A stretch of 64,000 nucleotides of DNA from Lentibacter sp. (GCA_016744435.1 JADGEJ010000020.1:1-64000); one strand, 5' to 3'; numbered from the stretch's first letter, positions 42,686 through 51,939 are shown. Program-made: numbers and translations. Notes: generated from the letters alone by a model not told the origin.

Positions 42686-44251
42686 ATGACCCAAGCAACA
42701 GACAAATCCCGCGTCTTGATCTTTGATACAACCCTGCGTGACGGCGAGCAGTCGCCGGGCGCCACGATGACACATGACGAAAAACTCGAGATCGCCGAAA
42801 TGCTCGACGACATGGGCGTAGACATCATCGAGGCTGGTTTTCCCATCGCTTCGGAAGGTGACTTTAACGCCGTCAGCGAGATCGCCAAGCGCAGCAAAAA
42901 CGCGGTGATCTGCGGCCTCGCGCGCGCCAACTTCAAAGACATCGACCGCAGCTTTGAAGCCGTCAAACACGCCGCCCAGCCGCGTATTCACACGTTTATC
43001 GGCACCAGCGAGCTGCACCGCGCCATTCCCAACCTCACGATGGATGAGATGGCCGACAAGATCCACGAAACCGTGACACACGCGCGCAACCTTACCGACA
43101 ATGTGCAATGGTCGCCGATGGATGCAACCCGCACAGAGTGGGACTATCTCTGCCGCGTGATCGAAATAGCCATCAAAGCGGGCGCCACCACGATCAACAT
43201 CCCCGACACGGTAGGCTACACCGCGCCGATGGAGTCAGCTGACCTCATCAAACGGCTGATCGCCACAGTGCCGGGCGCCGACGACATTATCTTCGCAACC
43301 CACTGCCACAACGACTTGGGCATGGCGACAGCCAATAGCCTTGCCGCCGTCGCGGGCGGTGCGCGGCAGGTCGAATGCACGATCAACGGGCTGGGCGAGC
43401 GCGCCGGAAACACCGCGCTTGAAGAAGTCGTGATGGCTCTCAAAACCCGCCACGACATCATGCCGTGGCACACCGGCATCGACACCACCAAGATCATGAA
43501 TATCTCACGCCGTGTCGCAACGGTGTCAGGCTTCGCGGTGCAGTTTAACAAGGCCATCGTCGGCAAAAACGCTTTCGCCCACGAGAGCGGCATTCACCAA
43601 GACGGCATGCTCAAGAACCGCGAAAACTTCGAGATCATGCTGCCCGAAGACGTGGGCCTCGCGGGCACGTCCCTGCCACTGGGCAAACACTCGGGCCGCG
43701 CTGCCTTGCGCGACAAGCTCGAGCACTTGGGCTTTGAGTTGGGCGACAACCAGCTCAAAGACGTCTTCGTACGCTTCAAGGACTTGGCCGACCGCAAGAA
43801 AGAGGTGTTTGACGACGACATCCTCGCGCTGATGCGTGTGGGGGCTGATGCGGAAAGCGCCCGCCTCAAGCTTGTTACACTGCGGGTCGCCTGCGGCACG
43901 GGCGGCCCTGCCGAGGCAACCTTGGTGATGGACATCGACGGAGCAGAAAAGACCGCGATTGAGAAAGGCGACGGGCCAGTTGACGCCTCGTTCAAAGCGA
44001 TCCGCAAGCTGCACCCCAACACAGCGCGCCTGCAACTATACCAAGTGAGCGCCGTGACAGAAGGCACTGATGCGCAAGCGACTGTCTCGGTGCGCCTTGA
44101 GGAAGACGGCAACATCGCCACAGGCGAGTCTGCGGACACCGACACAGTGGTGGCCTCGGCCAAAGCCTACATCCACGCTCTGAACCGCCTGCTCACCCGC
44201 CGCGGCAAGACGGGTGAAGACGAGAAAGAGATCAGCTATACTGATCACTGA
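42686..44251 (+). CDS. leuA: 2-isopropylmalate synthase
   Basis: A 521-residue enzyme joining acetyl-CoA and 2-oxoisovalerate, the first step of leucine synthesis. TIM-barrel motif TTLRDGEQSPGATMTHDEKL is at the N-terminus and metal ligands HCHNDLGMATANSLAA follow. KHSGRAAL and the C-terminal regulatory domain (about 400-510) make it the leucine-inhibited long form. Start ATG 42686 matches the family; a TTG five codons upstream overlaps the cupin stop. A strong terminator follows. Confidence 0.96.
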   Translation: MTQATDKSRVLIFDTTLRDGEQSPGATMTHDEKLEIAEMLDDMGVDIIEAGFPIASEGDFNAVSEIAKRSKNAVICGLARANFKDIDRSFEAVKHAAQPRIHTFIGTSELHRAIPNLTMDEMADKIHETVTHARNLTDNVQWSPMDATRTEWDYLCRVIEIAIKAGATTINIPDTVGYTAPMESADLIKRLIATVPGADDIIFATHCHNDLGMATANSLAAVAGGARQVECTINGLGERAGNTALEEVVMALKTRHDIMPWHTGIDTTKIMNISRRVATVSGFAVQFNKAIVGKNAFAHESGIHQDGMLKNRENFEIMLPEDVGLAGTSLPLGKHSGRAALRDKLEHLGFELGDNQLKDVFVRFKDLADRKKEVFDDDILALMRVGADAESARLKLVTLRVACGTGGPAEATLVMDIDGAEKTAIEKGDGPVDASFKAIRKLHPNTARLQLYQVSAVTEGTDAQATVSVRLEEDGNIATGESADTDTVVASAKAYIHALNRLLTRRGKTGEDEKEISYTDH

Positions 44252-44277
44252 TCACACGCGCCAAACAAACCAATCAG

Positions 44278-44308
44278 AGAGAGCGCAGCCAAACCGCGCT
44301 CTCTTTTT
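44278..44308 (+). terminator. Rho-independent terminator of leuA
   Basis: AGAGAGCGC (44278-44286) pairs perfectly with GCGCTCTCT (44296-44304) across a 9-base loop, followed by TTTT. It closes the cupin-leuA unit. Confidence 0.88.
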
Positions 44309-44333
44309 CGCCGCACCATCCAAACACCAGCTT

Positions 44334-44355
44334 GCTTTTCCTTTTGCAAAAATAC
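44334..44355 (-). repeat. Intergenic motif copy after leuA
   Basis: Read leftward it is TGAGTATTTTTGCAAAAGGA, then AAAG. It belongs to the family also seen at 12883, 16257, 25797 and 32739, and here it points against the flanking genes. Confidence 0.4.
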
Positions 44356-44506
44356 TCAAATTCACCGCCAGCCTCCCGCACAAACGGCCCCCCGCGGCTC
44401 CCAGTTTCACACCTAAGTGATTGGCTATTTGCCACCAGTGCCCTCATCAGACTACCATAGGCCCAGCCATATCTCGCCAGCTTGGATTTTAGAGGGGATT
44501 CTGACC

Positions 44507-45166
44507 ATGCTCACACGCCGCCACTTCATCGCCACAGGGGCTGCGCTCTTTTCAGCGCCGATTGCCACAACTCTACACGCCGCGCCCACGTCGCCGCCCT
44601 CGATGTGGGACAAGTGGGATGCCCAGATAACCCCCGCCGAATACGTGCCCGAAACATCCAACCCTTGGGGCTTTCACGCGCGCTTTTTGCCACAGATGGT
44701 CAAGGCAAACGACGGCCTCACAGTCGGCGATATCCACGTTGATGCGGTGGCGCGCTATGTCTATCACATCCGTGAAGGCGGCAAGGCCATGCGCTATGGC
44801 GTTGCCATCGCCAAGGGCAACCTCTACGAGCCGGGCACTTACACTATTAAGGTCAAGAAAAAGTGGCCGACATGGACACCTACGCCAGCCATGATCGAGC
44901 GCGAGCCGCATAAGTATAAACAATACGAAGACGGTATGAACGCAGGCCCCAAAAACCCGCTCGGCTCGCGCGCGCTCTACTTGTTTGACGGCAACCGCGA
45001 TACTTTCCTGCGCATCCACGGCTCGCCCAGCCCCCGCTCTATTGGCGGGCGTGCAAGCTCGGGCTGTGTGCGCATGGTCATGGCCCATATCAACGGGCTT
45101 TATGACCACGTCGCCGCCGGCTCAACCGCACATTTGCACCCCGCAGAACGTCGGGTCAGCGCCTAG
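44507..45166 (+). CDS. L,D-transpeptidase (YkuD fold), exported
   Basis: A 219-residue protein with a Tat-like export signal (MLTRRHFIATGAALFSAPI). The YkuD domain fills residues 80-210, with the catalytic block IHGSPSPRSIGGRASSGCVRM holding the His and nucleophilic Cys. The family makes L,D cross-links in peptidoglycan. It resembles the ErfK/YbiS group more than the shorter protein at 9999. Start ATG 44507 has GAGGGGA upstream. Confidence 0.9.
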   Translation: MLTRRHFIATGAALFSAPIATTLHAAPTSPPSMWDKWDAQITPAEYVPETSNPWGFHARFLPQMVKANDGLTVGDIHVDAVARYVYHIREGGKAMRYGVAIAKGNLYEPGTYTIKVKKKWPTWTPTPAMIEREPHKYKQYEDGMNAGPKNPLGSRALYLFDGNRDTFLRIHGSPSPRSIGGRASSGCVRMVMAHINGLYDHVAAGSTAHLHPAERRVSA

Positions 45167-45264
45167 GCGCAAGCCCCCTCCTCCCGCGGCTACGCACGGG
45201 TGCTTTGAGCCCTCTTTACCGATTTTCTGCAATGCAGCTAATGTCTGCTATCGTCACGCAGTTA

Positions 45265-45291
45265 AAAACCTTCAACAACTATCAAGGTTTT
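45265..45291. other. Small hairpin before the micro-ORF array
   Basis: AAAACCTT (45265-45272) pairs perfectly with AAGGTTTT (45284-45291), loop of 11 bases. It is about 60 bases before the first micro-ORF and 100 bases after the L,D-transpeptidase gene. It could end upstream transcription or belong to the array's leader. Confidence 0.35.
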
Positions 45292-45352
45292 GAACAGGGT
45301 TTTTGGCAGCGTAAATTTAGGTGATTTGAGGCTGTGCCAAAAAGGAGCGTTT

Positions 45353-45430
45353 GTGGAGTTTTTAGGCAGGCCGTTGTGTGTGACGAACTCCATTTCGGAA
45401 ATTGGGGCCGATAGCGTAGCGCCGCTTTAA
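45353..45430 (+). CDS. Micro-ORF 1 of the array (25 codons, GTG start)
   Basis: GTG 45353 is preceded by AAAAAGGAG with 5 bases between. The peptide begins MEFLGRPLCVTNS and ends in ADSVAPL, moderately polar. The GTG start makes it the least certain member. It lies 42 bases before micro-ORF 2. No similarity is recognised. Confidence 0.4.
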   Translation: MEFLGRPLCVTNSISEIGADSVAPL

Positions 45431-45435
45431 GAGCC

Positions 45436-45459
45436 ATGTTTGGATCACGAACCAAACAT
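45436..45459 (+). promoter_or_regulatory. Hairpin just upstream of the micro-ORF 2 ribosome-binding site
   Basis: ATGTTTGG (45436-45443) pairs perfectly with CCAAACAT (45452-45459), loop ATCACGAA. The Shine-Dalgarno AGGAGG begins 3 bases later (45462). A stem so placed could protect the message or control access of ribosomes. Confidence 0.5.
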
Positions 45460-45472
45460 ATAGGAGGCTCAC

Positions 45473-45553
45473 ATGAGCAACATCATTCACTCGATTCACT
45501 GTTTCTGCCCATGGCCGTTCCCATGGCCATGGGTAGGGCCGTACCTCTTGTAA
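45473..45553 (+). CDS. Micro-ORF 2 of the array (26 codons), Cys/Trp/Pro peptide
   Basis: ATG 45473 has a near-perfect Shine-Dalgarno, TAGGAGG, 5 bases upstream. The peptide begins MSNIIHSIHCFC and continues PWPFPWPWVGPYLL: two His, a Cys-x-Cys, then five Pro and three Trp in 11 residues. Such runs can stall ribosomes, and Cys plus Pro-rich leader peptides are known in copper-sensing uORFs of other proteobacteria. A 12-bp hairpin follows 11 bases after the stop. Leader peptide or bioactive micropeptide are both open. Confidence 0.6.
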   Translation: MSNIIHSIHCFCPWPFPWPWVGPYLL

Positions 45554-45564
45554 TTGACAAGAAT

Positions 45565-45591
45565 CGAGGAGCGCGGCTTCCGCGCTCCTCG
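45565..45591 (+). terminator. Perfect 12-bp hairpin between micro-ORFs 2 and 3
   Basis: CGAGGAGCGCGG (45565-45576) pairs fully with CCGCGCTCCTCG (45580-45591) around a CTT loop. No U-tract follows (CCTGGAAC), so it is more likely an attenuator, pause or mRNA-stability element than an intrinsic terminator. Confidence 0.6.
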
Positions 45592-45624
45592 CCTGGAACA
45601 CTCGGTAACGAAAGGAGTTTTGCA

Positions 45625-45684
45625 ATGTTTTGGCAATTTACCGTTTTCCGTCTTGTGATGCTGTATTCTGTCGCAGCTCACTAA
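45625..45684 (+). CDS. Micro-ORF 3 of the array (19 codons)
   Basis: ATG 45625 is preceded by AAAGGAG with 7 bases between. The full peptide is MFWQFTVFRLVMLYSVAAH, strongly hydrophobic with one Arg in the middle, long enough to just span or insert in a membrane. A longer in-frame start at 45436 would give 82 residues of improbable composition and has only a weak ribosome-binding site. Confidence 0.55.
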   Translation: MFWQFTVFRLVMLYSVAAH

Positions 45685-45715
45685 GCAGTTTGCGCCGCCA
45701 CGAAGGATTCACACC

Positions 45716-45766
45716 ATGCTCAGCGTCTACTTCATCCTAACCAACCTTGGAAAAATCTTACTATAA
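45716..45766 (+). CDS. Micro-ORF 4 of the array (16 codons)
   Basis: ATG 45716 is preceded by GAAGGAT with 7 bases between. The peptide is MLSVYFILTNLGKILL, hydrophobic with a single Lys near the end. It lies 31 bases after micro-ORF 3 and 17 before micro-ORF 5. Confidence 0.5.
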   Translation: MLSVYFILTNLGKILL

Positions 45767-45783
45767 CCGAAAGGAGGTTTCAC

Positions 45784-45834
45784 ATGCTTACAATGATTAT
45801 CGGCGGAGTGCTCATGGCTCTGTTCACATACTAA
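45784..45834 (+). CDS. Micro-ORF 5 of the array (16 codons)
   Basis: ATG 45784 has an excellent Shine-Dalgarno, AAAGGAGG, 6 bases upstream. The peptide is MLTMIIGGVLMALFTY, fully hydrophobic without charge. A 9-bp hairpin 9 bases after the stop ends the array. Confidence 0.55.
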   Translation: MLTMIIGGVLMALFTY

Positions 45835-45843
45835 ATTATCAAA

Positions 45844-45871
45844 GATGAAGGCTGCTTTGGCGGCCTTCATC
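45844..45871 (+). terminator. Hairpin closing the micro-ORF array
   Basis: GATGAAGGC (45844-45852) pairs perfectly with GCCTTCATC (45863-45871), loop of 10 bases. The tail GACATTTATG is a poor U-tract, yet its place after the last micro-ORF fits a terminator or a 3' stabilising stem. Confidence 0.55.
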
Positions 45872-45886
45872 GACATTTATGCAACT

Positions 45887-45904
45887 TACGAACCCCGGTT
45901 CGTA
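45887..45904. promoter_or_regulatory. 18-bp palindrome before the winged-helix gene
   Basis: TACGAACC (45887-45894) and GGTTCGTA (45897-45904) are perfect inverted repeats with a CC centre, 43 bases before the start at 45948. This is the size of a dimeric repressor site, possibly for the downstream winged-helix protein itself. Confidence 0.45.
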
Positions 45905-45947
45905 GCGCTACTCACCTTTAGGCATTAAGTTAGAAGTGTAGCAATTA

Positions 45948-46622
45948 ATGAGGTCTGTCATGCGACATGAGCCCAAAGATGAATTCACTATTGGAGATCC
46001 TGCTCTCAAGCTTGCGGCATGGCGGTCCCAAGCCTTTTGGGGAACTACGGTTTGGTTCCATGAGGCGCTACTAGACAAAAAGCTAAAGCTAAAGCATTTC
46101 TATATTCTGGCTGCTTTGACGGATCGGGAGGCCAAAATCGTTGCTGGTGTTGATATTGATCCAATGACGAGCAGCCGTTTGACAGATCAAATTCGGAAGC
46201 AATTTGCCAATGAATATGAAGGTGAACTCGAGGTTGGAACCCGGATGGCCGAGAAGGAAAAAAAGTTTCTTGATGAGGAAGGTCTGATCTACTTCGACAG
46301 TGCTGCTACTCAAGGCAAAAAGCTCGGTTGGCGTGTGACTGACAAGGCGCTGACTATGATAAATGATATTTCAGACGGCCTTGGAAATCTGGCTACTACT
46401 CAGGCAAAAGAACTACAGGATCTAATTCCCGAGAGAGGTGTTGTGATGACAGAAGAAGATGGTTTCTATAATCGTATCAGGTCCTTCTTCAAGAAGGCGA
46501 AATTGGCTATAGCAATCCCTGCTATTGTGTTGGCATCAATGGTTGCAACGGCAGATGTTGCTGAAGCAGGCCCACGTGGCTTTGCAGACGAAACTCTGAC
46601 GTCACCAATGATGCTCTTGTAG
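45948..46622 (+). CDS. Winged-helix-like protein with C-terminal membrane/export segment
   Basis: A 224-residue protein of visibly lower GC than its neighbours. Residues 35-145 read like a MarR/PadR-type winged helix: LKHFYILAALTDREAKIV, then SSRLTDQIRKQFANEY and KKFLDEEGLIYFDS, ending in GWRVTDKALTMIND. The C-terminal 60 residues form a basic then hydrophobic segment (RIRSFFKKAKLAIAIPAIVLASM) followed by TADVAEA and a 17-residue polar tail. This resembles a signal peptide placed at the wrong end; a separate start at ATG 46446 (MTEEDGFYNR) would make it a 58-residue exported protein. ATG 45960 is an alternative start. No family is recognised. Confidence 0.6.
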   Translation: MRSVMRHEPKDEFTIGDPALKLAAWRSQAFWGTTVWFHEALLDKKLKLKHFYILAALTDREAKIVAGVDIDPMTSSRLTDQIRKQFANEYEGELEVGTRMAEKEKKFLDEEGLIYFDSAATQGKKLGWRVTDKALTMINDISDGLGNLATTQAKELQDLIPERGVVMTEEDGFYNRIRSFFKKAKLAIAIPAIVLASMVATADVAEAGPRGFADETLTSPMMLL

Positions 46623-46874
46623 CTTTTCTAAAGTTGTAGATGGGCTGTGGTAAAGCTTTGGGATTAAACCTTTTGGTGTTTCTCTCGCGAAAAACACTAC
46701 TTGCTGTATTTGCGTGGCCCTTCCAAAAACGACCGTTTGTTGAACGGTTCGCCGAAGCCGACTTTGGCACACATTGAACAAAGGTCGGCTTCGTCCCGCA
46801 AACCAGTCATCACATGCCTTAGCATGGGCGACGGTTTTGCGGTGTAAATCGCTCAATGCCCTTGGGGCCACAGG
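46623..46874. other. Gap after the winged-helix gene with a 10-bp hairpin
   Basis: CGAAGCCGAC (46753-46762) pairs perfectly with GTCGGCTTCG (46784-46793), loop of 21 bases, without a U-tract. A leftward 89-codon frame here has no ribosome-binding site or protein-like composition. No gene is called. Confidence 0.45.
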
Positions 46875-47153
46875 CTAAGCGGCAGGTTTGCTACAGATCC
46901 GGTTGCCGTTGGCTGTGCGCAGCGGCAGGAATGTCGTCTCAACGGGGCCTACGTGCATGTATTCATAGCACCCATCCGCCGGATTAATGCGGATCGCGTT
47001 CAAGTTCTGGTTCGGGCCTGCGACTGCCAAAACCGCCTCTGGAACATTCGCGATCAGCTGGCTGTTGGGGGGGCCGTCAAGGCCCTCAAACGGCTCGCAA
47101 GCAGCAAGAGACAGCGCGGCCAGTGCCGAAAGCCATAGTGTTTGGTGTTTCAT
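46875..47153 (-). CDS. Small lipoprotein
   Basis: A 92-residue protein. Start ATG 47153 has AGGAGAG upstream; longer frames are unsupported. The signal ends in the lipobox SLAAC. The mature part contains a Cys pair (GCYEYMHVG and RICSKPAA) and likely folds as a small beta domain. No family is recognised. It is divergent from mreB. Confidence 0.65.
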   Translation of the reverse strand: MKHQTLWLSALAALSLAACEPFEGLDGPPNSQLIANVPEAVLAVAGPNQNLNAIRINPADGCYEYMHVGPVETTFLPLRTANGNRICSKPAA

Positions 47154-48515
<1,362 letters not shown>

Positions 48516-48548
48516 AGCGCCGACCTTACGCTTAAGGAGACGCAAACT

Positions 48549-49451
48549 TTGGCACACGAACCGCTCAGATCAGACGAATTCTCCGGCCCGCTCAAGCGGC
48601 TGGTCGTGGTCGTTTTGGTGTTGCTGCTGATCGGCGTGTTTATCCTTTGGCGGATCGACAGCCCTCGCGTTGAACGTTTTCGCACCGCCGTGATCGACAA
48701 GGTTGTGCCGAACTTCAGCTGGGCCATGGCGCCTGTAACGGGCGCGGCTAATGTGGTTAGTGACTTTCAGAGCTACCAGAAAATTTACGCGCAAAACCAA
48801 GAGCTTCGCCGCGAGTTACAACAGATGAAAAGCTGGCGCGAGGCCGCGTTGCAGCTCGAGCAAGAGAACGCTCGCTTGCTTGATCTCAACAACGTGCGCC
48901 TTGATCCGCGCCTCACCTACATCACGGGTGTGGTGCTGGCTGACAGTGGTTCGCCTTACCGCCAGTCCGTGCTGCTCAACGTCGGCGCGCGCGACGGCAT
49001 CCTTGACGGCTGGGCCGCGATGGACGGCATTGGCCTTGTTGGCCGCGTGTCAGGTGTCGGCGAGCGCACCAGCCGTGTGCTCATGCTTACCGATGTTGCC
49101 TCCCGCGTGCCTGTCTCTATCCAGCCATCTGGCCAGCGCGGGCTGATCGTCGGCGACAACACCCTCGCCCCGCCGATTGATTTCATCGAAAACAATGATC
49201 TTGTCCGCCCCGGTGACCGCGTTGTCACCAACGGCGATGGGGATGTCTTCCCAGCCGACATTCTTATTGGCCACATCGCCATTGCGCCGGGCGGGCGGAT
49301 GCGCGTGCGCCTCGCCGCCGACTACGAGCGCCTGGAGTTTTTGCGCGTGCTGCGCAACTACGGCAGCGAGCGGATCAGTGATCCGGGCCGCCTTGTGCTG
49401 CCTGCCGAGCCCGTCAACGCCCCCGAGACCGAAGCAAGCGCCAATGAGTGA
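48549..49451 (+). CDS. mreC: Rod-shape protein MreC
   Basis: A 300-residue protein starting at TTG 48549, with TAAGGAG 9 bases upstream; no nearby ATG fits. One membrane segment (about 17-36), then a coiled coil (about 75-110, QKIYAQNQELRRELQQMKSW) and the periplasmic beta-barrel domains. It links MreB and MreD to the penicillin-binding protein PBP2. It overlaps mreD by 8 bases. Confidence 0.95.
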   Translation: MAHEPLRSDEFSGPLKRLVVVVLVLLLIGVFILWRIDSPRVERFRTAVIDKVVPNFSWAMAPVTGAANVVSDFQSYQKIYAQNQELRRELQQMKSWREAALQLEQENARLLDLNNVRLDPRLTYITGVVLADSGSPYRQSVLLNVGARDGILDGWAAMDGIGLVGRVSGVGERTSRVLMLTDVASRVPVSIQPSGQRGLIVGDNTLAPPIDFIENNDLVRPGDRVVTNGDGDVFPADILIGHIAIAPGGRMRVRLAADYERLEFLRVLRNYGSERISDPGRLVLPAEPVNAPETEASANE

Positions 49452-49983
49452 GAACTCCCTCAGCAGGCTCTGGTTTATGCGCGCCGTCTTTGTGGGCCTC
49501 AGCCTGATGCTGATCTTCGCCCATGTGCTGCCACTTCAAACCGCGCCCACCCGTTGGGCCGCGCCCGACTTGGTGCTTGCTGGGGCTTTTGGCTGGGGCC
49601 TTCGCCGCCCTGACTATGTGCCGGCAGCCCTATTTGTGCTCGTGGTTCTGTTCGCCGATCTGATGCTGGCCCGTGCCCCCGGACTGTACACAGCCCTCGC
49701 CCTGCTTTCGCTGGAGGGGCTCAAAGCGCGCGCCAGCCGTGTGCGTGACATGCCCTTCTCTGTCGAGTGGTTTGCAGCGGCAGTCGCCATCGCCAGCACG
49801 ATCCTGCTTTATCGGATCATATTGGCCATGTTTCTCGTCGAAACACTCGAGCTGAAACTGGCGCTCATACAAATTACTCTCACGATCTTGTGCTACCCTG
49901 TTGTTATCGCCACATCTTGGTTATTCTTCGGGTTAAAGAAGCCTTCACTGGGCGAGGTCAACGCGCTTGGCCAGAGACTGTAG
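49444..49983 (+). CDS. mreD: Rod-shape protein MreD
   Basis: A 179-residue inner-membrane protein with about five or six membrane segments (for example AVFVGLSLMLIFAHVLPL). It starts within the last codons of mreC (8-base overlap). MreD sequences are poorly conserved, so the call leans on operon position, length and topology. Confidence 0.85.
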   Translation: MSENSLSRLWFMRAVFVGLSLMLIFAHVLPLQTAPTRWAAPDLVLAGAFGWGLRRPDYVPAALFVLVVLFADLMLARAPGLYTALALLSLEGLKARASRVRDMPFSVEWFAAAVAIASTILLYRIILAMFLVETLELKLALIQITLTILCYPVVIATSWLFFGLKKPSLGEVNALGQRL

Positions 49984-50019
49984 TGCTTCTGTAGTGCGGA
50001 TTTGTAAACAAGGCTAACC

Positions 50020-51939
50020 ATGCGCAAAAGTGCCAGCGAAAAGACCCAGAGCCAAGCGCTCGTGACCCGCCGTAGCTTGCTGGTGGGCGGGCTACAGGTT
50101 GGCCTCGTGGGCGCACTTGGTGCGCGTATGCATTACCTACAGGTGCAAGAATCAGATCAGTTCCGCTTTCTCGCCGAGGAGAACCGCGTCAAGATCAGCC
50201 TGATCCCGCCCGCGCGGGGCGAGATATTTGACAGAACTGGGCGTATTCTCGCCGAGAACGTGCCGACCTATCGCGTCACGCTCACCCGCGAAGACACTGG
50301 CGATGTTGACGAGACCATCGCCAGCCTTGGCCGCATCATCGAGCTTGATCCAGAGTATCTGGCCGAAGCGCTTGAGCAGATCAAAAAGCGTCGCGGTGAT
50401 GTGCCTGTGACTGTCGCTGACAAGATCAGTTGGGAGGCTCTGGCGCGTGTCGCTGCCAACGCCCCTGCTCTCCCCGGCATCGAGCCACAAGTCGCGCTGT
50501 CGCGGCGCTATACTTTGGGTGCAGATTTCACCCATGTGGTCGGCTACGTCGGGCCTGTGTCTGACTACGATCTGGGCCGCATCGAAAACCCCGACCCGCT
50601 GTTGCACCTGCCACGCTTCCAGATCGGCAAGACAGGCCTTGAGGCCCGTCAGGAAGACGATCTGCGCGGCAAAGCCGGAACCCAGCGCGTTGAAGTCAAC
50701 GCCCGTGGGCGAGAGGTCCGCGAGCTTGGCCGCGTCGAGGGCAAGCAAGGCAGTGACGTGCAGCTGACGATTGACCACAACCTGCAAAACTACGTGCAGG
50801 CCCGCCTCGGCGACGAAAGCGCCGCCGCTGTTGTGATCGACTGCCAAACAGGCGACTTGCTGGCCATTGGCTCGGCTCCGACGTTTGATCCAAACCTCTT
50901 CGTCAACGGCATTTCTGTCGCCGACTACAAGCTGCTGCTGGAAGATGACCACCGCCCGCTGGTTGCCAAATCAGTGCAAGGCACCTACCCGCCCGGCTCA
51001 ACCTTCAAGATGGTCACAGCGCTGGCGGCGCTTGAAGCGGGCGTTGTCACGGCGGAAGACACTTTTAGCTGCAAAGGCTATCTCGAAGTCAGCTCGCAAA
51101 AGTTCCATTGCTGGAAACATTCGGGCCACGGCAACGTCAGCCTCGTGCGCAGCTTGCGCGAAAGCTGCGATGTCTACTACTACGAGTTGGCGCTGAAAAC
51201 CGGCATTAAAAACATCTCGGCCATGGCCCGCCGGCTTGGCCTTGGGGCGCGCCACGACATCCCGATGAGCGCCGTCGCGCAGGGGCTCGCCCCCACGAAG
51301 GACTGGAAAAAGCGTGTCAAAAAGGAAGACTGGGTGCTGGGCGACAGCGTCAATGCTTCGATCGGTCAGGGCTTTGTTCTGGCCTCGCCCTTGCAGCTTG
51401 CCGTCATGACTGCGCGCCTCGCGACGGGCCGTGCTGTTGAGCCACGCCTTGTCAAAACCATTGATGGCGTCGAGCAGCCAAGCGGCGCGGGAGCCCCTCT
51501 AGGGCTCAACGAAAATCACCTGCGTCAGATCAGGCGCGGCATGTTTGAAGTCGTCAACCACAGCCGTGGCACGGGGCGCAAAAGCCGGATCATGTCAAAG
51601 GCCAGCCAGATGGCGGGCAAGACGGGCACCAGCCAGGTTATCTCGCGGCGCGTCAAGGCTTCCGAGGTGCCATGGGAGCAGCGCGACCACGCGCTCTTCG
51701 TTGACTTCGCGCCCTATGATAACCCGCGCATCGCTGTGGCTGTCGTTGTCGAACACGGCGGTGGCGGCTCAACTGCCGCAGCCCCCGTGGCCCGCGACAT
51801 CACCCTGCAAGCGCTCTACGGCGACGATCCGCCGCTGTCGGAATATCCGTCGCGCGACCGCGGCCGCATCCGCGCACAGCAAAAGAAGTTACGCGCTTTG
51901 CGCCCGGCGCCCAGCAGCGGATCGGATGATCGCGCATGA
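50020..51939 (+). CDS. mrdA: Penicillin-binding protein 2
   Basis: A 639-residue class B transpeptidase for lateral wall growth. One N-terminal membrane anchor (about 23-40), a dimerisation domain with RGEIFDRTGRILAENVPTYRV, and the transpeptidase domain with STFK (active Ser) in YPPGSTFKM, SCD in RESCDVYYYE, and KTG in AGKTGTSQV. It works with RodA, whose gene overlaps its stop by 4 bases. Confidence 0.96.
   Translation: MRKSASEKTQSQALVTRRSLLVGGLQVGLVGALGARMHYLQVQESDQFRFLAEENRVKISLIPPARGEIFDRTGRILAENVPTYRVTLTREDTGDVDETIASLGRIIELDPEYLAEALEQIKKRRGDVPVTVADKISWEALARVAANAPALPGIEPQVALSRRYTLGADFTHVVGYVGPVSDYDLGRIENPDPLLHLPRFQIGKTGLEARQEDDLRGKAGTQRVEVNARGREVRELGRVEGKQGSDVQLTIDHNLQNYVQARLGDESAAAVVIDCQTGDLLAIGSAPTFDPNLFVNGISVADYKLLLEDDHRPLVAKSVQGTYPPGSTFKMVTALAALEAGVVTAEDTFSCKGYLEVSSQKFHCWKHSGHGNVSLVRSLRESCDVYYYELALKTGIKNISAMARRLGLGARHDIPMSAVAQGLAPTKDWKKRVKKEDWVLGDSVNASIGQGFVLASPLQLAVMTARLATGRAVEPRLVKTIDGVEQPSGAGAPLGLNENHLRQIRRGMFEVVNHSRGTGRKSRIMSKASQMAGKTGTSQVISRRVKASEVPWEQRDHALFVDFAPYDNPRIAVAVVVEHGGGGSTAAAPVARDITLQALYGDDPPLSEYPSRDRGRIRAQQKKLRALRPAPSSGSDDRA

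Noticed and set aside
45436-45684. 82-codon open frame containing micro-ORF 3
   Set aside because: Its start is within the hairpin before micro-ORF 2, its ribosome-binding site is poor and its N-terminal 63 residues look like an out-of-frame reading of micro-ORF 2; the internal start at 45625 has a far better site.
46602-46871. 89-codon leftward frame after the winged-helix gene
   Set aside because: No ribosome-binding site, no recognisable domain, and it spans a hairpin and the end of the plus-strand gene.
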